Of a stretch of DNA of 49,411 bases, positions 19,486-28,108 are shown in pieces. A program made the position numbers and the translations under genes. How positions within the stretch are numbered: position 1 is the stretch's first letter; every line of letters begins with the position of its first letter. The notes below the pieces were generated by a model. That model saw only the letters and a list, made by a program, of their open reading frames with translations, was not told the DNA's origin and ran no database searches. The stretch comes from Deltaproteobacteria bacterium. Lineage in GTDB: Bacteria; Desulfobacterota; Desulfarculia; Adiutricales; Adiutricaceae. The DNA lies in the NCBI GenBank assembly GCA_031278475.1, contig JAITKK010000056.1, forward strand, positions 1-49,411, written 5' to 3'.

Positions 19486-19627
19486 ACGCCCAATGCCTTC
19501 ATAAAGCCGGAAAGGACAAAGACCTTGGGGTTTTTCGAATCTTGGGCCAAGAGGACAAGGGTTTGATTAAGTGGGCTTGATTAAGGGCTTTGAGCGAAAG
19601 CCGCGATAATCCCCAAAACTGCTTGGC

Positions 19628-21310
19628 TCATTTCCTTTGGGTGGGGAGGACATCCGGAGCCGACGCATCCCACAGCTGGTAATAGCCCAAGTCGTCGGGT
19701 TCAAGGGACGCCCCCAGGAAATCGATGACTGACTCCCCTGCCTGGGTCGCCAGGGTTACCTGCTCCTTCAAGAGCCCCGGCATGCCTTCCCCACCCTCGG
19801 CGGGTGCCGGGGCCTGCGGCTGGGCCCCGGGCACCGGGGCACCGCCGGGATCCTGGCCCGTCCCGGAAGGAGGCACTATCAAGGGGTATTCCACGATGCC
19901 CGGGACGCTCCCCAGGCCCTGGGCCGACTCCGAATGGGATGCGCCGACGACGGCCCCGTCGGGGCCCGCGGGCATGGCGGGCGACATGGGATCCCTTGGC
20001 GGCCCTTGGGCTTCCCTCCCGGCCGGGCCCCGGGGGGATCCCGACCCAACGCCCGCGGGCATGCCGCCCGTTTCGGGAATGGGCCCAGGCTTGGGCTTGT
20101 AGGCGTCGGGTCCCGCGTAGAGCAGCTCTATGCGGCACTCCCTCTTGGCGCAGTGCCTTGTCGTGTATATGGGCGCCACCGAGGCCCTCAAGAGCGTTGC
20201 GCCCCCCTCCGGCTTTTTTTCGAACTCGACGGCAAGTATCGCCCCGCGCTCCCTGGGCTTGATGCGCTGGTTGGATATGAAGTTCCCAAGTGAGTAGGCG
20301 ACAAGCGACCTTCCCCTTTCCGTCGGGATGAAGGTCACGGGCTGCAGGACGTGCGGGTGGGTGCCGATGATCAGATCCGCCCCGTTGTCCGCCGCGAGCT
20401 GCGCAAGCCTCTCCTGGCCCTTGGTGGGCCTCTGCTGGTACTCGTTGCCCCAGTGGAACAGGGCGACGGTCACATCCGGGGAGAGAGCCGCGGCCATTTC
20501 CAGGCCCTCGAGCACCGCCTCGTCGGATATGACGTTGAGCCTGAGGCTCTCGGGGTTGTCTTCCCGTGGCAGCGAGGAGTTGCTGCCGTAGGTGAAGTTC
20601 AGGAGGGCGAACTTGATGCCGTCGTACTCAAGAAGAAGCGGCTGGTTCTGGGCGATGTCCGCGTTCCCCAGCCCTGTCCAGATGATGCCGTTTTCCTCCA
20701 TGACCTTGATGGTCCTTTGCGCCCCGGCGTTCCCCTGGTCGAATATGTGGTTGTTGGCCAAGGTCACGACATGCACGCCCATCCCGGCGATTGCCTCGGC
20801 CAGGCTGTCGGGGGAGTTGAAGGTGGGGTAGCCCTGGAACCTGCGGCCCTCCCCGGCGAAGGTGGTCTCCAGGTTGGCAATGACCATGGAGTCCCTGAGG
20901 TAGGGCGCGATCCTCGCGAACTGGTAAGCGAAGTCCCAGCCCTCCGGGCCCTTCCTTCTCGCGAACCTTATCTGCTCGCCGTGGCACATCAGGTCGCCCA
21001 GGAAAAGCACCCTGGTGGCCCGCTTGGTCCCTTGCGCGGGCGCGGGGCCCCCGGCCGGGGCCGGGGCCGCCTCGGCGGGGGGGCTTGCGGGAACCTGGGC
21101 GCCGGCCGCCGGGTCGCCCTGCCGGGGGGCCGGCTCGGGCGGGGCCCGGGGCGGGATCTCGAAGACCACGACCTCGTCGTCGACCTGGAACCTGGACGGA
21201 TCCTCCATGGGGGGGGAGCCGCGCGCCGTCTGGGCGGAAAGCCCCCCCGCGAGTGCGAGGCTGGCTATCGCCATGGCCAAGGCTATGAGGGTTAGTGCGG
21301 TCTTTCGCAT
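19628..21310 (-). CDS. CapA family protein (poly-gamma-glutamate-type capsule protein / metallophosphatase fold)
   Basis: Signal peptide; VLFLGDLMCHGEQIRFARRK, VIANLETTFAGEGRRFQGYPTFNSP, VVTLANNHIFDQGNAG, HWGNEYQQRPTKGQERLAQLAADNGADLIIGTHPHVLQP. Confidence 0.92.
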   Translation of the reverse strand: MRKTALTLIALAMAIASLALAGGLSAQTARGSPPMEDPSRFQVDDEVVVFEIPPRAPPEPAPRQGDPAAGAQVPASPPAEAAPAPAGGPAPAQGTKRATRVLFLGDLMCHGEQIRFARRKGPEGWDFAYQFARIAPYLRDSMVIANLETTFAGEGRRFQGYPTFNSPDSLAEAIAGMGVHVVTLANNHIFDQGNAGAQRTIKVMEENGIIWTGLGNADIAQNQPLLLEYDGIKFALLNFTYGSNSSLPREDNPESLRLNVISDEAVLEGLEMAAALSPDVTVALFHWGNEYQQRPTKGQERLAQLAADNGADLIIGTHPHVLQPVTFIPTERGRSLVAYSLGNFISNQRIKPRERGAILAVEFEKKPEGGATLLRASVAPIYTTRHCAKRECRIELLYAGPDAYKPKPGPIPETGGMPAGVGSGSPRGPAGREAQGPPRDPMSPAMPAGPDGAVVGASHSESAQGLGSVPGIVEYPLIVPPSGTGQDPGGAPVPGAQPQAPAPAEGGEGMPGLLKEQVTLATQAGESVIDFLGASLEPDDLGYYQLWDASAPDVLPTQRK

Positions 21311-21337
21311 GGTGAGTGGGTCGCGCGCCTCTTGGGC

Positions 21338-21730
21338 TCAGGCCTTCGTGGCCTTAACGTAGAACTTGCGGGTCCTGGGGCCGTCGAACTCGCAGAAATA
21401 GACACCCTGCCAGGTGCCGAGCACCAGGGCCCCGCCCTCCACCAGGATGGTGACGCTGGAGCCTACGGCCGTGGCCCTGAGGTGAGCCGAGCTGTTGCCC
21501 TCGGAATGCCTGAACTCGGGGCGGTCCGGGAAGGCCTTGGAGAGGCCAAGCAGGAGATCGGTCTGGACATCGGGGTCGGCGTTCTCGTTTATGGTGACCC
21601 CGGCCGTCGTGTGGGGCACGAACACCGTGAGGATCCCGTCGCTCACCTGGCTCTTGGCCAAGGCATCCCTTGCCTCGCGGGTTATGTCGATCATGGCCTC
21701 GCGAGGTGTCCGCAAACTGTACTCATGCAT
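21338..21730 (-). CDS. yjbQ: YjbQ family (UPF0047) protein
   Basis: SDGILTVFVPHTTAGVTINENADPDVQTDL, HSEGNSSAHLRATAVGSSVTILVEGGALVLGTWQGVYFCEFDGPRTRKF. Confidence 0.93.
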   Translation of the reverse strand: MHEYSLRTPREAMIDITREARDALAKSQVSDGILTVFVPHTTAGVTINENADPDVQTDLLLGLSKAFPDRPEFRHSEGNSSAHLRATAVGSSVTILVEGGALVLGTWQGVYFCEFDGPRTRKFYVKATKA

Positions 21731-22074
21731 GTTGCTTTTACCTGATAACGGTTGACGCTCCCCGCACGGATCCGTGATGCCTCTACAAGCGGATGTATGC
21801 TTTTCACCTGACCGAATCGAGGCGAAGGAAACGCTTTTTTTAGATATAGTAAGAAAAAAACCGATCCCGTGTCAAGGCAAAGGCCCCGGGGCCCCGGGGC
21901 CGCCGCGACTCCCCACGGGGCAAGTAAATATATTGGTATATAGATATATTAGGCTTTGTTATATAAATATTACCAAATAATTATGATATTGTTATGATCA
22001 AAGGTCGTGAACGCATACAATATCCCAAACAACGTCAAATCCCACAACAGCCGCAAGCGACAACACGCAGGCGC

Positions 22075-22115
22075 AAAAAACCCCTCCCGCAAGGCATGCT
22101 TCCCTGAGGGAGGGG
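22075..22115 (-). terminator. Intrinsic terminator downstream of the sigma-54 activator
   Basis: Minus strand CCCCTCCC...GGGAGGGG followed by TTTTTT. Confidence 0.7.
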
Positions 22116-22169
22116 CGTCAGCCCCCGGGGCCGTGGGCCCCGGGGAGGATGCGGGTCTTTCGCGGCTTC

Positions 22170-23714
<1,545 letters not shown>

Positions 23715-24691
23715 ATGCTATTCTCTCTAAGGCGCGAAGCGGAAAAAAAACCAAAGGGAACCAGAGTCGATGCCAACTGCTCCGAATTATTCCCGGAATA
23801 GGGGTTTATGCGGATAATTGACAAGGCTCAATAATACACCGGGAAGGATATAATCAAGCATTATCGACAGCTGATCGCTCATTCATGGGTATAGTGACTC
23901 ATGTGTCGCAAATGATACATTGTATTAAATAAAGAAAAAGTTGACTCATGAGGTAGGGCAAGGACTTATGCGGGGGTAAAAAGAATAATTGCAGGGGGAA
24001 GAAGGCATAGGGGGCAATGAAAAAGAAAACCCAGACCACATAACAAACAATAATTGGCTCAGTCGCCCTAAAACGGCCTGAACCTTGCGCAGGAGCCGCT
24101 AAAACTGTATATATTACAAAAAATCTAAAAGGTAAATGATTTAAAAGTTTATCTAATTTATATTTGATACCAATCTAAAAATTTGATTCCATAAAATGTG
24201 AGCACTTAAAGCGCAAACTGCGCCTTTTGGTAGGGATATCACACTTGCCGCGGTGTTTTTAGACCTCTGTCAATAAAAAAGACTCATAATCATAGCCCGT
24301 GCTGTGACAACATCCAATCTTATTGGACAAAAACAATAAAAGCCAAAAAATCGCAGAAGAAAATCCCAAAATATCGCCATGTGTTATTTGGACTTCGATA
24401 AAGTGCCGGAATATTATAGAAAGTTGTCTGCAGTGCCGCATTGTTTTATGACAATGGGTTTTTGGAGGGCCTATAGTTGACATCTCCCAAATTTGACAAT
24501 ATTGATGGCGTTGGGATCAAAGCATTTGGAACTTTTGCGTTCAAGGTAGGACGAGTTGTCTTATAGCAAGGTTAAGAAAGTCCCTTGATGCCAGCGGTAT
24601 TTAATTGCTTTGCTTGGGTGGGAGAGATATTCCCTCAGGATTGCGGCAAAATATTATCGGGATTGCGCAGTATTCCTAAATGCCCGCAAAT

Positions 24692-24758
24692 GATGGAAAG
24701 GGATGTATTGGGATTGAATGTGATGAAATGGGATGGATTGGGATGGGATAAAATGGAG
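24692..24758. repeat. 10-bp-period GGGAT tract
   Basis: gggatgtatt gggattgaat gtgatgaaat gggatggatt gggatgggat. Confidence 0.75.
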
Positions 24759-24986
24759 GTGTTTTATAAAAATAGCGACAATAGTCCAAAAAACAGCAAA
24801 TTTTTCCCAAGGCAACGGTTCATCCATTGCCAAGAAAACATGCCATCATGGGATGATTTGGCATAATCCCTGGCATTTCACCTCAGCGAGGGGAAAATAT
24901 GGAAATTTACAAAAATAGCAAAAAAAGCGAGTAATTTGAAAATATGAAAAAGCTTAAGTTAATCGTCGAGGTGTATGAATATTAAC

Positions 24987-25355
24987 TCATAGACGGTTCA
25001 TGATAATATCCTGACCGGTTTGTGGTATCCTTATCGTATCTCTGTCCAAAAATTCATAAACTTCACACATAGAGCTGTCAGGGTCGCATAAGCTCCAAGT
25101 ATTGTCTCGATTTTTGTTGTAAACTACGGATTTGTCGAGGACAAGCTCATCGTTTAGATAAAGCTCAATATTGTGCTCATAGAACACCATCGATAAACCT
25201 GAGCCAAAGAGTATCGCTGCGGTATCTTCGGAAAAGCCGGCTGAGGCTTCAGTGTCAACTTCCCATTCTCCAAGAAAAGGATTGTCAGATCCGCATGCGG
25301 TAAAAAAAACTATGAGTAATGTACCAGCCAATAAAGAAAGCATTGTTTTACTCAT
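24987..25355 (-). CDS. Small lipoprotein, tandem family member 5 (promoter-distal)
   Basis: MSKTMLSLLAGTLLIVFFTACGSDNPFLGEWEVD lipobox; FLDRDTIRIPQTG ending shared with paralogues. Confidence 0.85.
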   Translation of the reverse strand: MSKTMLSLLAGTLLIVFFTACGSDNPFLGEWEVDTEASAGFSEDTAAILFGSGLSMVFYEHNIELYLNDELVLDKSVVYNKNRDNTWSLCDPDSSMCEVYEFLDRDTIRIPQTGQDIIMNRL

Positions 25356-25475
25356 AAAATTCTCCACATAATAATTAATGACAGAGTCATTGATTTATTG
25401 AGGCATATTAATTAGCTATATGATATAAGATATATTCGTAAATTTGTCAGTTAATTAGCGCAGATGTCATTAGTT

Positions 25476-25527
25476 AAAAAACCAAGGGATCGCCTCAAGC
25501 GAAAGACCGACATTGCAAGATCCCTTG
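25476..25527 (-). terminator. Intrinsic terminator / structured 3' element E1 of lipoprotein array
   Basis: Minus strand CAAGGGATC (25527-25519) ... GATCCCTTG (25491-25483) GTTTTTT. Confidence 0.65.
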
Positions 25528-25553
25528 CTATTCATCAAGCTACGGTTACTCAC

Positions 25554-25925
25554 TCACATTCGTCTAAAGATGGTATCCCCTACGGGAGTGGGCATCCTTA
25601 TAGTGTTTTTGTCCAAAAAAACGATATTGTCGCAATCAGAACCTTCAGGCGAGCATGTGACCCAAGTGTTGTCAGGGTTTTTCTTATAAGATATGGGGTC
25701 TTCAATGACGACCTCCCCGTTTAAGGTTATTTTGTAACTATCATTTGTGAACTCCACCGTAAAATTAATATCGTTCGGTAACAGTTGGACTTCCTTGGAC
25801 AATCTGGGACGAGATGCTTCCATGTCAATTTGCCACTTCCCGATAAAAGGATTACTATCCCCACAAGCGGTAAATAAAACCGTAAGGAAAAGACCAACTA
25901 ATAATGGCAGTGTTGTTTTAAGCAT
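25554..25925 (-). CDS. Small lipoprotein, tandem family member 4
   Basis: MLKTTLPLLVGLFLTVLFTACGDSNPFIGKWQIDMEAS lipobox; CDNIVFLDKNTIRMPTPVGDTIFRRM. Confidence 0.87.
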   Translation of the reverse strand: MLKTTLPLLVGLFLTVLFTACGDSNPFIGKWQIDMEASRPRLSKEVQLLPNDINFTVEFTNDSYKITLNGEVVIEDPISYKKNPDNTWVTCSPEGSDCDNIVFLDKNTIRMPTPVGDTIFRRM

Positions 25926-26114
25926 ACCGTTTTCCCTTTAATGATGAATTACACAATAATTCATTGAAGCATTTTGAGAGGATAGATTCGAAAGATTTGC
26001 CAATTTCAAAAATAATCGCATAAATAATCAGTGCGGAATCGCCAAGGGTACGCCTTATAGGGCAAGGGCCGACATTCTAGAACCCTCACTATTCTTCAAG
26101 CTACGGATAGTCTC

Positions 26115-26483
26115 TCAAATGCGCTTTAAGATGGCATCCCCAAAAACAGTAGGCATCCTCATCGTATTTTTGTCCAAAAATACGACCTTGTCGCAATTAG
26201 TGCCGTCAGGCTGGCATGTGCTCCAAGTGTCGTCGGGGTTTTTCTTGTAACTTATGAAGCTATCGGAGTAAACTTCCCCGTTTATGGATACAACAATTTT
26301 ATCATTTGTAAACTTTATCCTTAAATCAATATCGTCCAGTAATTTTACATCCTTGGACAATTCGAAACGGGTTGCGCTCATGTCCATTTTCCAATCACCT
26401 ATAAAAGGATTGCTGTCCCCGCAGGCGGTAAACATAACCATAAGGATAAGACCAACAAATAATGACAGTATTGTTTTACGCAT
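26115..26483 (-). CDS. Small lipoprotein, tandem family member 3
   Basis: MRKTILSLFVGLILMVMFTACGDSNPFIGDWKMDMSAT; CDKVVFLDKNTMRMPTVFGDAILKRI. Confidence 0.87.
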   Translation of the reverse strand: MRKTILSLFVGLILMVMFTACGDSNPFIGDWKMDMSATRFELSKDVKLLDDIDLRIKFTNDKIVVSINGEVYSDSFISYKKNPDDTWSTCQPDGTNCDKVVFLDKNTMRMPTVFGDAILKRI

Positions 26484-26696
26484 ACCGTTCTCCCTTAAAA
26501 AGATGAATCACGCAATAATTAAGTCCTTGAGGCATTTTGAGGCAGATTTAGGAAACCTTAATTGCTAGATTTGCAATATTTGCTTGTTTTTTTAATTTCA
26601 TAAATTGTAATAACGGAATAACCAAGGGGATCGCCTCAGAACGTAAGTGCCGACACTGCAGGAAGCCTCACTATTTATGAAGCTCCGGATAGTCAG

Positions 26697-27074
26697 TCAC
26701 ATCCGCTTCAATACAAGACCTTCATCTCCAAACTTAATCGTGTTTTTGTCCAAGAATTCGAAAATGCCGCATCCAGTGCCATCAGTGTTGCATACGGTCC
26801 AAGAGCCGTCAGAGGTTTTCTTGTAACTTACAGGCATCGGAAATTTGGCACTATTCTTCTCCTTAAAATTTAAGGGAACCATGACAGTATCCTCTGTGAA
26901 CACCACTGTTGGAAAGATATCGTCCGGTAAACTCTTCGAAACCTGGCCGAAAAATGGAACGGATTCATCAAAGGCGAATTTCCATTCCCCAATATAAGGA
27001 TTGCTGTCCCCGCAGCCGGTAAACATGACCATAAGGAAAAGACCAGCTAATAATGATATCACTGTTTTACGCAT
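26697..27074 (-). CDS. Small lipoprotein, tandem family member 2
   Basis: MRKTVISLLAGLFLMVMFTGCGDSNPYIGEWKFAFDES; CGIFEFLDKNTIKFGDEGLVLKRM. Confidence 0.87.
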   Translation of the reverse strand: MRKTVISLLAGLFLMVMFTGCGDSNPYIGEWKFAFDESVPFFGQVSKSLPDDIFPTVVFTEDTVMVPLNFKEKNSAKFPMPVSYKKTSDGSWTVCNTDGTGCGIFEFLDKNTIKFGDEGLVLKRM

Positions 27075-27286
27075 ATAATTCTCCCTTATAAAGATGAATC
27101 ACGCAATAATTAAGTCGTTTAGGCATATTGAGGAAGATTGAATCAACTTGAAAGGCTAGATTCGTAATATTTGGTTTTTCATATAAGTGCATAAATTGTA
27201 ATAACGGAATAACCAAGGGGATCGCCTCTTAGCGAAAGTACCGACATTCTAGAACCTTGACTATTTATCACGCTACGGATAGTCAC

Positions 27287-27658
27287 TCACATCCGCATCA
27301 AGATGACATCATTGTAGCTATTGGGCATGTAAATCGTGTTTTTGTCCAAAAATACGATATTCAGGCATTTGGAGCCGTCTGGTCTGCAAACGTCCCAAGT
27401 GCCGTCGGGCTTTCTCTTGTAACTTATGTGGATTTCGATACTATCCTCCGATTGCATGTTCCATATGAAACTATCCTTTTTGAATTTCACCATTAAAATA
27501 TTATCGTCCGATAAAAACTTCAATAACGGGCCCAATTCTGAATAGGTTCTCTCCATGTCGCATTTCCATTCCCCGATAAATGGATTGCTGTCCCCGCAGG
27601 CGGCAAACATAACCATAAGGAAAAGACCGGCAAATATTGGCAGTATTATTTTACGCAT
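27287..27658 (-). CDS. Small lipoprotein, tandem family member 1 (promoter-proximal)
   Basis: MRKIILPIFAGLFLMVMFAACGDSNPFIGEWKCDMERT; CLNIVFLDKNTIYMPNSYNDVILMRM. RBS AGGGAGA before 27658; the ORF-track start 27745 lies in the 10-bp repeat. Confidence 0.87.
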   Translation of the reverse strand: MRKIILPIFAGLFLMVMFAACGDSNPFIGEWKCDMERTYSELGPLLKFLSDDNILMVKFKKDSFIWNMQSEDSIEIHISYKRKPDGTWDVCRPDGSKCLNIVFLDKNTIYMPNSYNDVILMRM

Positions 27659-27700
27659 ACCGCTCTCCCTGCGAAGATGAAACAATGGGTGAGTCCTTAT

Positions 27701-27754
27701 GGCATATTGAGGCATATTGATGCATATTGATGCATATTGGGGCATATTCGAGCA
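27701..27754. repeat. 10-bp tandem repeat (GGCATATTGA) x5 upstream of the first lipoprotein gene
   Basis: ggcatattga ggcatattga tgcatattga tgcatattgg ggcatattcg agcat. Confidence 0.9.
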
Positions 27755-28050
27755 TCCTGGGCGGATGCATTCGCAATATTTGCGGTTTTTCCCATATAAT
27801 CGCCGCTATCGTCGCTAGCGAAATCTTGGGGGCATAGCGGAATGGCGAATAGATGCCGTTTAATGATCCCCTTGGGCTTCCAAAGGCCTATTTCGGAATC
27901 AGGGATCTTGCGAGGTTTCGGGATAAGGGCTTTGATGTTTCAGCCATTGATTATCCGAATTTTCCACTTTCTTGTCAAGAGACAATCCCAAGCCGTCCGG
28001 GCCAACACATGCGGCCATGGATTTAGCCCCCGCAAGCCTCTCCCGAAGAA

Positions 28051-28086
28051 AAAAGGGCGGGGTGCCGGAAGGCGCCCCGCCCTTTT
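28051..28086 (-). terminator. Intrinsic terminator downstream of heavy-metal ATPase (symmetrical)
   Basis: AAAAGGGCGGGGTGCC-ggaa-GGCGCCCCGCCCTTTT. Confidence 0.9.
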
Positions 28087-28108
28087 GCGGTAGGCCCCTG
28101 GGTGGGGC

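Noticed and set aside
24259-24483. 74-aa minus-strand ORF downstream of the lipoprotein array
   Set aside because: Short, AT-rich, no RBS and no recognisable features; left uncalled.
24856-24876. TTGGCATAATCCCTGGCA as a sigma-54 promoter
   Set aside because: GG-GC spacing is off by one base and no gene follows.
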